47,830 nucleotides of DNA, taken from NCBI GenBank assembly GCA_028869315.1, contig JAGWSV010000166.1:1-47830 (forward strand). Reading direction: 5' to 3'. Position numbers and translations under genes: made by a program. A model generated the notes under the pieces. That model was given only the letters and a program-made list of their open reading frames with translations. It was not told the DNA's origin and ran no database searches. Shown here piece after piece: positions 16,300-24,820 of this stretch (its first letter is position 1; every line of letters starts with the position of its first letter). Origin of the DNA: Rhodospirillales bacterium (GTDB lineage Bacteria > Pseudomonadota > Alphaproteobacteria > Acetobacterales > Acetobacteraceae).

Positions 16300-17616
16300 T
16301 CACCCAGCGCCGAGCACGACGCCGCGGCACGCACCGAAGCCGATCGGAACGCGCCCGGGCGCGGTGGCCTGCGCCGTCAGGATGACCTCGTCCCCGTCCT
16401 CCAGGAATCGGCGCGTTTCCCCGTCCGGCAGCATGAGCGGCGCCCGCCCGCCCTGGGTCAGCTCCATCAGGCTGCCGAAGCTGCCCGGATCGGCGCCCGA
16501 CAAGGTGCCGCTGCCGAACAGGTCGCCCGGGCGCAGGTTGCATCCGTTGCTGGTGTGGTGCGAAACCATTTGCGCCACCGTCCAGTAGAGGGCGTCGGCG
16601 CCGACCGCGGAGAGCTTGTGCGGCGCCCGCCCGGCTTCACGCATGCGCGGGGTGAGCAGGGCGACCGCGAAGCGGATCGCGAGCCCGCCGCCCGCCTGGT
16701 CGGCGGCATCGCTGAGATAGGGCAGCGGCGCGGGTTCGTCGGCGCCGCGCGGACGCGCCGGCACTCGGAACGGTGCCATCGCCTCGGCGGTGACCACCCA
16801 CGGCGAGATGGTCGTGTGGAAACTCTTGGCCAGGAACGGCCCCAGCGGCTGGTATTCCCACGCCTGGATGTCGCGCGCCGACCAGTCGTTCAGCAGGCAG
16901 AACCCGGCGACATGGGCGCCCGCCCGGGCGATGGGGATGGGCACGCCCTGGTCGTTGCCCGGCCCCACCCAGATGCCGAGCTCCAGCTCGTAATCGAGGG
17001 TGCGGCAGGGGCCGAAATCGGGCGCCGGTTGATCCGGCGGCTTGCGCTGGCCCGACGGCCGACGGACCGGCACGCCGGAGACCCGCACCGAGGAGGCCCG
17101 CCCGTGATAGGCCACCGGGACGTATTTGTAGTTGGGCAGCAGCGGGTTGTCGGGCCGGAACAGCCGCCCGGTGTTGGTGGCGTGCTGAATGCCGGCGAAG
17201 AAATCCGTGTAGTCGCCGATCGCTGCCGGCAGGTGCAGAGCGCATCGGTCGATCGGATGGAGCAGCCGGTCCGCAAGCTTCCCGATCCGTCCGCGCTCTG
17301 GGCCGTCCCGGTCCAGCAGCGCCGAAAGCCGCCGGCGCAACGCGATCCGCGGCCCGTCGCCCAGCGCGAGCAGCGGATTGAGCGCCGGGCCGGACGCCGC
17401 CTCCGCCGCGTCTCGCGCCGCGCCGGCGAACAACCCGGCCGATGCCGCGGCCCAGAGGTCGAGGATCGACCCGCCGATGGCCACCCCACCGCGCGGGGTA
17501 CCGCCATCGGGCGGGGAAAACACGCCGAACGGCAGGTTCTGGATCGGGAAATCAGCGTGCCCGTTGGCCGACGCGATCCAACTCGCGCGGGCCGGGTCGT
17601 GGGTTTCGTCGATCAT
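16300..17616 (-). CDS. fahA: Fumarylacetoacetase
   Basis: Hydrolyses fumarylacetoacetate to fumarate and acetoacetate, the last step of homogentisate breakdown. The 438-residue protein shows the FAH N-terminal domain ([12 protein letters not shown] near residue 23) and catalytic domain: DYTDFFAG (metal Asp), AYHGRASS (catalytic His), [12 protein letters not shown] (two metal Glu), [14 protein letters not shown] (metal Asp), [13 protein letters not shown] (Lys) and a C-terminal GSGTLSG. Its ATG overlaps the hmgA stop as ATGA, so translation is probably coupled. It is the last clear gene of the aromatic operon. Confidence 0.95.
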   Translation of the reverse strand: MIDETHDPARASWIASANGHADFPIQNLPFGVFSPPDGGTPRGGVAIGGSILDLWAAASAGLFAGAARDAAEAASGPALNPLLALGDGPRIALRRRLSALLDRDGPERGRIGKLADRLLHPIDRCALHLPAAIGDYTDFFAGIQHATNTGRLFRPDNPLLPNYKYVPVAYHGRASSVRVSGVPVRRPSGQRKPPDQPAPDFGPCRTLDYELELGIWVGPGNDQGVPIPIARAGAHVAGFCLLNDWSARDIQAWEYQPLGPFLAKSFHTTISPWVVTAEAMAPFRVPARPRGADEPAPLPYLSDAADQAGGGLAIRFAVALLTPRMREAGRAPHKLSAVGADALYWTVAQMVSHHTSNGCNLRPGDLFGSGTLSGADPGSFGSLMELTQGGRAPLMLPDGETRRFLEDGDEVILTAQATAPGRVPIGFGACRGVVLGAG

Positions 17617-18896
17617 GCCGAGCCACCCGTGAAACGCCGGTCGAGCCCGTTCCAGACCGCGTCGTACTCCGGTTGCAGCTCCGGCAGACCCAAGGCCTGC
17701 AGCGTCGGTCGCAGCAAGGCGCGGGTTTCGAACATGAATGCCAGCGTGTTGCCGATCTTCTGCGGCGCAAGCTCCACCGCCATTGCCGCTTCCGTCACCG
17801 CGGCATCCGGCCCGTGCGCGCTCATCATCGGATGCAGGCTGGCCCCGCCCGGCAGGAAGCCGCCGCGCTTGCCGTCATAGGCGCCGTGCACCAGCCCCAT
17901 GAACTCGTTCATGACGTTGCGGTGGAACCAGGGCGGGCGGAAGCTGTGCTCAGCCACCGACCAGCGCGGCGGGAAGATCACAAAATCCAGGTTGGCGGTG
18001 CCCGGGGTGTCGGTGGGCGCGGTCAGCACGGTGAAGATCGACGGATCGCAGTGATCGAAGCTGACCGTGTTGATCGCCATGAAGCGGGCGAGGTCGTAGG
18101 TATACGGCGCCAGGTTGCCGTGCCAGGCGACGACGTCGAGCGGCGAATGGCCGAGCGTCGTGGCCCAGAGCGCGCCATGGTATTTCTGCACCAGCTCGGT
18201 CGGCTCGTCGCGCTGCTCGAACCAGGCAACCGGGGCCCGGAAATCGCGCGGGTTGGCCAGCCCGTTGGCGCCGATCGGGCCGAGATCCGGCAGCCGCAGC
18301 ACCGCGCCGTGGTTCTCGCAGACATAGCCGCGCGCCTTCCCGTCGGGCAGATCGACCCGAAACCGGATGCCGCGCGGGATCACTGCGATCTCCCCGGGCG
18401 CCACCGCGAGGCGCCCCAGCTCGGTGGCGAACGCCAGCCGGCCTTCCTGCGGCACGACCAGCAACTCGCCGTCCGCGTTCCAGAACACGCGCCGCATCGG
18501 CCGGTTGGCGCGATAGAGATGCACCGAGACGCCGCTGCCCGGCGCGTCCGCGGCGGCGGCAAGGGTGAACAGTCCGGCGACGAAGTCCGCCTCCCCGTCC
18601 GGCATCGCCAACGGGTCCCAGCGCAGCCGATTCGGCGTCGGCTCGGCGAGCGGCGCGCCCAGCGCCCCGTTGTCGATCCGCCGGTAGGCCGGGTGCGCCG
18701 CCGACGGGCGCAACCGGTAAAGCCAGGTCCGCCGCGCCTCTCGCCGCGGCACGGTGAACGGGGTGCCCGAGACCTGCTCTGCATAGAGGCCGAGCGGATG
18801 TCGTTGCGGCGAGTTCTGGCCTTCGGGCAGCGCGCCGGGCACGGCTTCGGTGGCGAATTCGTTGCCGAATCCACTCATCATGGCAGGCGTGTTCAT
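17613..18896 (-). CDS. hmgA: Homogentisate 1,2-dioxygenase
   Basis: Non-haem Fe(II) ring-cleaving dioxygenase: homogentisate + O2 -> 4-maleylacetoacetate. The 427-residue product begins with the family signature [20 protein letters not shown], has the central [22 protein letters not shown], and carries the iron-binding C-terminal region with [25 protein letters not shown] and the late HGPDAA segment. ATG at 18896 with GTGAGG upstream. The start overlaps the P450 stop by ATGA and the stop overlaps the fahA start by ATGA, so three genes in a row are translationally coupled. Confidence 0.96.
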   Translation of the reverse strand: MNTPAMMSGFGNEFATEAVPGALPEGQNSPQRHPLGLYAEQVSGTPFTVPRREARRTWLYRLRPSAAHPAYRRIDNGALGAPLAEPTPNRLRWDPLAMPDGEADFVAGLFTLAAAADAPGSGVSVHLYRANRPMRRVFWNADGELLVVPQEGRLAFATELGRLAVAPGEIAVIPRGIRFRVDLPDGKARGYVCENHGAVLRLPDLGPIGANGLANPRDFRAPVAWFEQRDEPTELVQKYHGALWATTLGHSPLDVVAWHGNLAPYTYDLARFMAINTVSFDHCDPSIFTVLTAPTDTPGTANLDFVIFPPRWSVAEHSFRPPWFHRNVMNEFMGLVHGAYDGKRGGFLPGGASLHPMMSAHGPDAAVTEAAMAVELAPQKIGNTLAFMFETRALLRPTLQALGLPELQPEYDAVWNGLDRRFTGGSA

Positions 18897-20134
18897 GTCA
18901 ACCTCACGGGAACCGAGAGAAAGCCGCGGAAGCGGGCCCGCCCGCCGCGCACCGGCGGACCGGTCAGGCGGTAGGCCGGAAATCGGGCGAGGAAGCGGCC
19001 GATGGCGATCCGCCCTTCCAGCCGCGCCAGGCTCAGCCCGGCGCATTGGTGCACGCCGAGGCCGAAGGCCAGATGCCGGTTCGGGTGCCGCCCGAGATCG
19101 AGCCGATCGGGATCGGGGAACACCGCGGGGTCGCGGTTCGCCGCACCGATGCATATCGTGATCGGCGTGCCGGCCGGCAGACGCCGCCCGCCCAGCTCGG
19201 TTTCGACCGTGCTCATCCGGTTGCCGAGCTGGTTGGAGCTTTCGAAGCGCAGGAACTCCTCCACGGCGCTGGCGATCAGCGCCGGCTCCGCCAGCAACCG
19301 GTCGCGCTCGCCCGGCCACTCGGTCAGCGCGACGAGCGCGTTGCCGATCAGGTTGGTCGTCGTCTCGTGCCCGGCATTGAGGATGAAGATGCAGTTGTGC
19401 AGGAGTTCGGCCTCCGAAAGCCGGTCCTCGCCCTCCCCGGCGATCAGTCGGGTCAGCACGTCCTGCGCCGGGTCGCCGGGCCGGCGGCGCCGGTCGGCGA
19501 CCAGACCGCGGAGATAGGCCAGGAAATCGGACACCGCCCGGTTGCCGCGCGCGTGCTGCGCCGGCGTCAGCGCGGGTTCCAGCGCGCCGAGGATGGCAAG
19601 CGACCAGTCGCGCAACGGCCCGCGATCGCCATGCGGCACGTCGAGCAGGTTGCCGATCACCTCGACCGGGATCGCGGCGGCGAAGTCGGCGATCAGGTCG
19701 ATCGTGCCCTTCGCCGTCGCGGCGTCCAGCAGCCGGTCGACCAGGGACACAAGCGCGGGCTCCATCGCTGCGATCGCCCGCACGGTGAGCGCGCCGACGA
19801 TCAGCCGCCGTACCCGCGCATGCAACGGCGGATCGTTGAACACCAGCGACGTCGTGTGATGTTCCAGGAGCGGGGTGTGGCCGTATTTCGGCCGGAACTC
19901 GGCGTGCTTGTCGGAGCTGTAGGCCCGCGCGTCGCGATAGACGGCGAGGCAATCGGCGTAGCGGGTGAGGAACACCGACCCGTCCGGCATGCGGCGCACC
20001 GGGTCCCGGGCGCGCAGCGCGTGATAGATGCGGTAGGGGTCGGCATAAAAGGATGGCGGCAGGTGCCGCAGGTCGAAGCCGGCGACCGCGTCCGCCTGCT
20101 CAGCCGGCATCGGGTTGCCGATCGGGCGCGGCAT
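18893..20134 (-). CDS. Cytochrome P450
   Basis: A 413-residue soluble bacterial class I P450. I-helix AGHETT at 254-259, K-helix ExxR at 293-296 (EFLR), and haem-binding [10 protein letters not shown] at 357-366 with the thiolate C364. No membrane anchor. It is wedged between maiA and hmgA, overlapping maiA by up to 35 bp and hmgA by ATGA, so it belongs to the homogentisate operon; a plausible role is hydroxylation of an aromatic acid such as phenylacetate towards homogentisate, by analogy to the fungal CYP504 route. That role is inference. No ferredoxin or reductase gene is nearby. Start uncertain: ATG at 20134 or 20110, neither with a good ribosome site. Confidence 0.93.
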   Translation of the reverse strand: MPRPIGNPMPAEQADAVAGFDLRHLPPSFYADPYRIYHALRARDPVRRMPDGSVFLTRYADCLAVYRDARAYSSDKHAEFRPKYGHTPLLEHHTTSLVFNDPPLHARVRRLIVGALTVRAIAAMEPALVSLVDRLLDAATAKGTIDLIADFAAAIPVEVIGNLLDVPHGDRGPLRDWSLAILGALEPALTPAQHARGNRAVSDFLAYLRGLVADRRRRPGDPAQDVLTRLIAGEGEDRLSEAELLHNCIFILNAGHETTTNLIGNALVALTEWPGERDRLLAEPALIASAVEEFLRFESSNQLGNRMSTVETELGGRRLPAGTPITICIGAANRDPAVFPDPDRLDLGRHPNRHLAFGLGVHQCAGLSLARLEGRIAIGRFLARFPAYRLTGPPVRGGRARFRGFLSVPVRLT

Positions 20135-20741
20135 CGGCGAACGCCGGCAGGACGCACGCGGCGGCCTCGGCACGCAGCAGCTTCGGGTAGGGCTCGACCG
20201 GGCACCGCATGCGCCGCGCATTGCCAAGCTGCGGGATCAGACAGACATCCGCCAGCCCCGGCGCATCGCCGAAGCAGAACGGACCGGACTGGTCGGCCAG
20301 CATGGCTTCGAGCGCAGCGAGCCCCTCGGCGATCCAGTGCGCGTACCATCGATCGCGCAGTGCCTGGTCCTGGCCCATCTCCCGGCCGAGGTAGCGCAGC
20401 ACCCGCAGGTTGTTCAGCGGGTGGATGTCGCAGGCAATGGTCAGCGCGAAGGCGCGCACCCGCGCGCGCGCCAGCGGGTCGCCGGGCAGCAGCGGTGGCG
20501 TGGGATGGGTTTCCTCCAGCCACTCGATGATCGCGAGTGACTGCGCGATCGCCGCGCCGTCGTCGGTTTCCAGGGTCGGCACCAGGCCGGTGGGGTTTCT
20601 GGTACGGTATTCGGGACGAAGCTGCTCGCCGCCGCCGCGCAGCAGGTGGATGAAATCGGGGGTCCAGGCCACGCCCTTCAGTCCGAGCGCGATCCGCACC
20701 CGCCAGGCCGCCGAGGAGCGGAAATAGGTGGAGAGCTTCAT
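20100..20741 (-). CDS. maiA: Maleylacetoacetate isomerase (zeta-class GST)
   Basis: Glutathione-dependent cis-trans isomerisation of maleylacetoacetate to fumarylacetoacetate. The 213-residue protein starts MKLSTYFRSSAAWRVRIALG, the zeta-class catalytic loop (SSxxxRVRIAL), has NPTGLVPTLE with the cis-Pro, AQSLAIIEWLEE, and the C-terminal domain segment DIHPLNNLRVLRYL typical of MaiA, ending PDRQPDA. ATG at 20741 overlaps the stop of the preceding small gene as ATGA. The final codons overlap the P450 start. Confidence 0.94.
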   Translation of the reverse strand: MKLSTYFRSSAAWRVRIALGLKGVAWTPDFIHLLRGGGEQLRPEYRTRNPTGLVPTLETDDGAAIAQSLAIIEWLEETHPTPPLLPGDPLARARVRAFALTIACDIHPLNNLRVLRYLGREMGQDQALRDRWYAHWIAEGLAALEAMLADQSGPFCFGDAPGLADVCLIPQLGNARRMRCPVEPYPKLLRAEAAACVLPAFADAAPDRQPDAG

Positions 20742-20941
20742 GGATCCTCTCCCGCCGCGCGGGCAGCGGCGATCGCTTCGGCGATCACGCCGGCATCGCC
20801 GATATGGTTGGCCAGCAACAGCACGAGCCGCGCGTCGAGCCGGCGGGAGGCATCGGGCGAGAGGCCGCGATGCGCGTCCACCAACGCGGCGAACAGCGCA
20901 TCGGGGTCGGCGAGACGCGCGCTGGTGTCAAGATGAGACAT
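20738..20941 (-). CDS. DUF2783-type small protein, possible MhaB-like coupling protein
   Basis: A 67-residue acidic protein: a short N-terminus, LADPDALFAALVDAHRGLS, then ARLVLLLANHIGDAGVIAEA. I recognise this as the DUF2783 pattern, small proteins usually encoded beside FAD aromatic hydroxylases. In Pseudomonas putida U the 3-hydroxyphenylacetate 6-hydroxylase is a flavoprotein MhaA with a small coupling protein MhaB of similar size; equating the two is my inference. Its ATG lacks an obvious ribosome site and follows a leader with a 13-bp direct repeat. It ends by ATGA overlap with maiA. Confidence 0.75.
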   Translation of the reverse strand: MSHLDTSARLADPDALFAALVDAHRGLSPDASRRLDARLVLLLANHIGDAGVIAEAIAAARAAGEDP

Positions 20942-20950
20942 GGGCTGGGC

Positions 20951-20981
20951 GCGAACGGGGGGCAGGGAGCGAACGGGGGGC
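20951..20981. repeat. 13-bp direct repeat before the DUF2783 gene
   Basis: GCGAACGGGGGGC occurs at 20951-20963 and 20969-20981 (18-bp period) in the 74-bp gap between the DUF1272 and DUF2783 genes. On the message strand each copy is C-rich. Function unknown. Confidence 0.7.
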
Positions 20982-21015
20982 GTGTCGGTCACGAAGGGGT
21001 GTCCGATCCATGTGT

Positions 21016-21267
21016 TCAGGCCGCCGCCGGCGCGCATCCGCCCGCTTTGACGACCCGCCTCGTCGAGGCCGGGTGCCGCGCGAGCATCGCTGCGGGGCGG
21101 ATCGGCCGGGCGACCAGATTGCCTCCGCAATTCGGGCAAACCCCGCCAAGCACCCGGTCCGCGCAGTCGGCGCAGAAGGTGCATTCGAAGGTGCAGATCC
21201 GGGCCGCCGTGCTGGACGGCGGCAGGTCGCGATCGCAGCACTCACAATTCGGACGTAGTTCCAGCAT
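21016..21267 (-). CDS. DUF1272-type cysteine-rich zinc-binding small protein
   Basis: An 83-residue protein starting MLELRPNCECCDRDLPPSS, with eight or more Cys arranged as CECC, CTFECTFCADC and CPNCGGNL, a two-site zinc-ribbon pattern that I recognise as DUF1272. The C-terminal third is basic and low-complexity. ATG at 21267 with AAAGG upstream. It overlaps the end of the FAD hydroxylase gene by 26 bp. Function of the family is unknown; its place between the hydroxylase and the DUF2783 protein suggests a role in the same operon, possibly as a metal-binding accessory. Confidence 0.82.
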   Translation of the reverse strand: MLELRPNCECCDRDLPPSSTAARICTFECTFCADCADRVLGGVCPNCGGNLVARPIRPAAMLARHPASTRRVVKAGGCAPAAA

Positions 21268-22945
21268 GTTGGCCTTTCTCGTCTGACGGCTGGCGGGCGG
21301 GCGGCGCGTGGGGTCTCGCGCGGGCGAGCGCGCGGTCGCGGGCGGCGGCGACGGCGGCAGGGTCGAAGCGGTGCCAGCGCGCGGCCACGTGCTGGTCCGG
21401 CCGGAACAGGATCGCGTCTCCGGGCGCGGCAGCATAGCGGCGGGCCACCAGGCCGGCATGGTCGTGCAGCGCGCCGGGCTCGGCGGCCGGGGTGACGAAG
21501 ACGGTCTCGACATCGGGCAGGATGACGCCGTCCGGCGGCGCGAACCGCAACAGCCGGAACGGCGCGGGCCCGTCGCTGCCCGGACCCACCCGCGCGTGGG
21601 AAAGGCGGGTCAGCAGCCACCCCTCCTGCCCGTCCTCCCGCACCGGGGCGTCGACCGCCGGCGCCCCTGGCGGCAGGCCGCCCGGCCAGGCCGCGTCGTC
21701 CTGCATGTTCAGCGGGCTGCCGGCCAGCAACGCCGGGCGGGACAGCCGTCCCGAATTCACCAGCCCGCGGGCGAAGTCATAGCGGCCGGCGAGTTCCAGC
21801 ACGGCGTCGCGGTAGGCCCGCGCGGCGGCCGATTTGGGCGTGATGAAATCAGTGCTGCGGGTGGAATTCAGGATATTTTCGTCATTGGCCGGGATCCGCT
21901 CGGCGTCGTAGCTGTCGAGCAGCGCTTCCGGCGCCTGCCCGGCCAGCACCGCGGCCAGTTTCCAGCCCAGATTGTCGACGTCCTGCACCCCGGCATTGCC
22001 CCCGCGCGCGCCGAACGGGCTGACCTGGTGGGCGGCATCTCCCAGAAACAGGATCCGGCCGTGTCGGAACCGCTCCAGCCGCCGGCAACGGAACGTGTAG
22101 ACGCTGATCCATTCGATCTCGAACCGCACATCCGGCCCCAGCATCGCCGCCACGCGCGCGCGCACCCGGTCGGGGTCCTTCTCCACGTCCGGATCGGCGT
22201 CCCAGCCGAGCTGGAAGTCGATCCGCCAGACATGATCCGGCTGGCGGTGCAGCAACACCGAGCCGCCGGCGTGAAACGGCGGCTCGAACCAGAAGCGGCG
22301 GACCGGGGGGAACTCCGCCTCCATCACCACGTCGGCGATCAGGAAGCGGTCGTGGAATACCTGCCCCAGGAAATCGAGCCCCAGCGCGGCGCGCACCGTG
22401 CTGCGCGCACCATCGCAGGCGAGCAGCCAGTCGGCGGTCAGCCGGTAGCCGCCTTGCGGCGTCTCGACCGCCAGCACGGGCCCGTCGGCCCGGGGTTCGA
22501 TCGCCCCGACCCGGTGCTGCCACCGCAGGTCGACGCGGCCGGTCGCGCGGCAGGCCGCTACCAGGTAGTCCTCGACATAATATTGTTGGAGATTGATGAA
22601 CGCCGGGTAATGATGACCCTCCTCCGGCAACAGATCGAAGCGGTACACCGTGCGGTCCCGGAACAGAACCTCGCCCTGGTTCCAGGTGACGCCCTTCTCG
22701 AGCATCCGCCGACCGAGGCCGAGCCGGTCAAAAATCTCGAGCGAGCGCTTGGCCATGCAGATCGCCCGCGAGCCGCTGCTGACGGTGTCGTCCTCGTCGA
22801 GCAGCACCACCTCGACGCCGCGATGCGCAAGGTCGAGAGCCGCGGTCAGCCCCACCATCCCGCCGCCCACCACCACCACCGGATGCCGTGCCCCGTCCGC
22901 CGGGCGCGGCGCCGCCGGGTAGCGCGGATAGCGGTAGGTCGCCAC
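21242..22945 (-). CDS. FAD-dependent aromatic hydroxylase, MhaA-like (probable 3-hydroxyphenylacetate 6-hydroxylase)
   Basis: A 567-residue class A flavoprotein monooxygenase. Dinucleotide fold GGGMVGL at 27-33, the FAD/NADPH DG motif CDGARS at 177-182, the second FAD motif GDAAHQVSPFGARGG at 302-316, and a C-terminal thioredoxin-like domain. It resembles MhpA/MhaA-type hydroxylases. Within an operon that degrades homogentisate, para-hydroxylation of 3-hydroxyphenylacetate to homogentisate is the natural proposal; 3-hydroxybenzoate-type substrates cannot be excluded. Start is GTG (22943-22945) with GGAAGG upstream, 6 bp after the MBL gene. The stop is overlapped by the DUF1272 gene. Confidence 0.85.
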   Translation of the reverse strand: MATYRYPRYPAAPRPADGARHPVVVVGGGMVGLTAALDLAHRGVEVVLLDEDDTVSSGSRAICMAKRSLEIFDRLGLGRRMLEKGVTWNQGEVLFRDRTVYRFDLLPEEGHHYPAFINLQQYYVEDYLVAACRATGRVDLRWQHRVGAIEPRADGPVLAVETPQGGYRLTADWLLACDGARSTVRAALGLDFLGQVFHDRFLIADVVMEAEFPPVRRFWFEPPFHAGGSVLLHRQPDHVWRIDFQLGWDADPDVEKDPDRVRARVAAMLGPDVRFEIEWISVYTFRCRRLERFRHGRILFLGDAAHQVSPFGARGGNAGVQDVDNLGWKLAAVLAGQAPEALLDSYDAERIPANDENILNSTRSTDFITPKSAAARAYRDAVLELAGRYDFARGLVNSGRLSRPALLAGSPLNMQDDAAWPGGLPPGAPAVDAPVREDGQEGWLLTRLSHARVGPGSDGPAPFRLLRFAPPDGVILPDVETVFVTPAAEPGALHDHAGLVARRYAAAPGDAILFRPDQHVAARWHRFDPAAVAAARDRALARARPHAPPARQPSDEKGQHAGTTSEL

Positions 22946-22951
22946 GGACGC

Positions 22952-23899
22952 TCAGCCTTCCAGGACGCGCCACATCTCCTGGTCGCGCTCGGCGGTCCAA
23001 ATGCGCGGCCGGTCGATCCCCTGCGCTTCGTCGAACGCCCGGGAGACGTTGAACGGCATGCAATGCTGGAAGATGGCCCAGCTGCCGAAGCGCGGCTGCA
23101 TGGCATCCATCGCCTTCCGATAGATGTCGCGCAGCCCCCGGCCCTGCGCGACGCCATCCTTGACGATGCCGAAAAGGGTCGAGGTGAAGGCCTCCGTGCC
23201 GGCCAGGCCTTCCTCCACCTCTGCCTTGCTCAGCAGCGCGCGCCCTCGGCCCGGTACCATCTTCTCGGCGCCGAGTTCCCGCAGCCGGCGCAGCGTTTCC
23301 GGCCAGTCGGTGAAATGAGCGTCGCCGCAATAGGGCGCGGCGCCGAATTCGACCGTATCCCCGGCAAACAGCACCTTCTCCTTCGGCAACCACACGACCG
23401 TGTCGCCCATGGTGTGGGCGCGGCCAATATGGATGATCTGCGCCTCCCGTTCGCCGAGCCAGAGACTCATGCGGCCGTGGAACGTGAGCGTCGGCCAGGT
23501 CAACCCCGGAATCCCCTCACGCCCCCGGAACAACCTGGGGAACCGGCCGATCTCGCTGTCCATGTCGGCCTGGCCGCGCTCGGCGATCAGCTCCCGGGTG
23601 ATATCGGAGCAGACGATCTCCTGCGCGGGGTAGCCGGAGGCTCCGAGCACCCGCACCGCATGGTAGTGCGACAGCACGATCCGGTTGACCGGACGGTCGG
23701 TGACCGCAGCGATGCGGGATTGCACCTCGGCCGCCAGCGCCGGCGTCGCCTGGGCATCCACCACGGTCACGCCGTCGGGGCCGACAATGACGCCGGAATT
23801 CGGATCCCCCTCCGCCGTGTAGGCATAGAGGCCGGGCCCGAGTTCATCGAACGAGACCTGCTTGTCGGCGAGATCGGTAGTCGAGGCAAAGCCGGCCAT
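22952..23899 (-). CDS. Metallo-beta-lactamase-fold protein with a reduced metal site
   Basis: A 315-residue MBL-fold hydrolase. The strand-turn SHYHAVR (77-83) stands where HxHxDH is expected: H78 and H80 are kept, but Asp and His are V82 and R83. GRAHTMGDT supplies H162 and LFAGDTVEF supplies D181. So one metal site (H78, H80, H162) may remain while the second lacks its Asp-His pair. First gene of the aromatic operon, ATG at 23899 with GGGAG upstream, 6 bp before the hydroxylase gene. A hydrolytic step on a thioester or lactone of the substrate is possible, but unproven. Confidence 0.85.
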   Translation of the reverse strand: MAGFASTTDLADKQVSFDELGPGLYAYTAEGDPNSGVIVGPDGVTVVDAQATPALAAEVQSRIAAVTDRPVNRIVLSHYHAVRVLGASGYPAQEIVCSDITRELIAERGQADMDSEIGRFPRLFRGREGIPGLTWPTLTFHGRMSLWLGEREAQIIHIGRAHTMGDTVVWLPKEKVLFAGDTVEFGAAPYCGDAHFTDWPETLRRLRELGAEKMVPGRGRALLSKAEVEEGLAGTEAFTSTLFGIVKDGVAQGRGLRDIYRKAMDAMQPRFGSWAIFQHCMPFNVSRAFDEAQGIDRPRIWTAERDQEMWRVLEG

Positions 23900-24244
23900 T
23901 GGACTGCTCCCGAATTCTGCTTTTGATCGCGCTGGCGAATGGGCGGAGCCGGTGGCGGTCGGGAACCGACCCTTCCCGGGCCGCGGCCTCGACGCTCCCG
24001 CCCGCAGGACAGCGAGCCGGGCGACGGGCTGTCAAGTCCAGGGTCCCACACACCAGATCGCGCCGCGGCCACCCGGATCGGAAATTTCGCTACGAGCCGC
24101 CTGCGCCGCACCAATGAAACAAAAAAAATCGCCTGGGGCCATTCCGGTCTGGATCGATCCGGGCTACACGATCCCGCAACCGAAGCAACCGACGCGCGTC
24201 ATGTCGTGCCGCCAGGTTCCGGTTCGAAGGAGAAGATATCGATT
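23900..24244. other. Divergent control region of the homogentisate operon and marR-type gene
   Basis: About 345 bp without a gene. It holds a GGTCGG/CCGACC hairpin (23957-23971) in the leader of the MBL gene, GAAATTTC (24081-24088), an A8 run (24120-24127) and a perfect 10-bp palindrome GGATCGATCC (24151-24160). The palindromes are candidate sites for the MarR protein encoded on the right; none can be chosen by sequence alone. Confidence 0.5.
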
Positions 24245-24757
24245 ATGAGAGCCAAATCCGCCGTCCGCGAAGCCGATTCGGAGCCCGCCTCCGATGACTT
24301 CAAGCTGGACGACTTTCTGCCGCACCGCCTGGCGGTCGCGGCCACCCGGGTGAACCGCCTGATGTCCCGCCGGTTCGAGGATGCCAGCGGCGTTTCCATT
24401 CCCGAATGGCGCGTGCTGGCGGTGATCGCCCGCTTCGGCGTGCTGTCGCCGAGCGTGGTTGGCGAGCGCACCAACATGGACAAGGTGAAGGTCAGCCGTG
24501 CGGCGGCCAGCCTGGTCGCGCGCGGCCTGCTGAAGCAGAGCCAGGATCCGACCGACGGCCGCGGGCGGTTGCTGCGATTGACTCGCAAGGGTGACGGCGC
24601 GTGCCAGAACCTGATGCCGCTGGCCCGCGGGTTGGAGGAAGAATTGGCCCAGGGCCTCGGTCGCGCCGAATGGGCCACGTTGCAGAAGGCACTGATCCGG
24701 CTCGATCAGCACGTGATGGTGATCGACCAGCCGGAAACGCTCGAAGCAGCCGACTGA
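24245..24757 (+). CDS. MarR-family transcriptional regulator
   Basis: A 170-residue winged-helix regulator. Dimer helix around residues 25-45, recognition region LSPSVVGERTNMDKVKVSRAAASLVARG (given here in part: helix NMDKVKVSRAA) and the wing DPTDGRGRLLRLT, all typical of MarR. ATG at 24245 has GAAGGAGAAG at 24226-24235. It is divergent from the aromatic operon, so it is the likely local repressor, relieved by an aromatic or CoA-thioester ligand (inferred). Its gene ends at a strong hairpin. Confidence 0.9.
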   Translation: MRAKSAVREADSEPASDDFKLDDFLPHRLAVAATRVNRLMSRRFEDASGVSIPEWRVLAVIARFGVLSPSVVGERTNMDKVKVSRAAASLVARGLLKQSQDPTDGRGRLLRLTRKGDGACQNLMPLARGLEEELAQGLGRAEWATLQKALIRLDQHVMVIDQPETLEAAD

Positions 24758-24777
24758 TCCTTGCGATCGCGCGTGCC

Positions 24778-24813
24778 CTGCCCCCTGAAATGCCCTCGCA
24801 TTTCAGGGGGCAG
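24778..24813. terminator. 16-bp perfect hairpin terminator
   Basis: Arms 24778-24793 (CTGCCCCCTGAAATGC) and 24798-24813 pair without mismatch around a CCTC loop. It sits between the convergent marR-type and lpxR-type genes and ends 7 bp before the latter's stop. No long T tract; the stem is strong enough to act in both directions. Confidence 0.75.
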
Positions 24814-24820
24814 CAGCACA

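Noticed and set aside
15871-17880. 669-codon plus-strand frame opposite fahA
   Set aside because: Lies wholly opposite a well-defined fumarylacetoacetase with intact catalytic motifs.
18897-19952. Fusion of hmgA with an upstream 350-codon extension
   Set aside because: The extension is the P450 gene read in the wrong frame; hmgA's own N-terminal signature starts at 18896.
21308-23926. 872-codon plus-strand frame opposite the MBL and hydroxylase genes
   Set aside because: No motifs, His/Arg/Gly-rich; the minus-strand genes have complete signatures.
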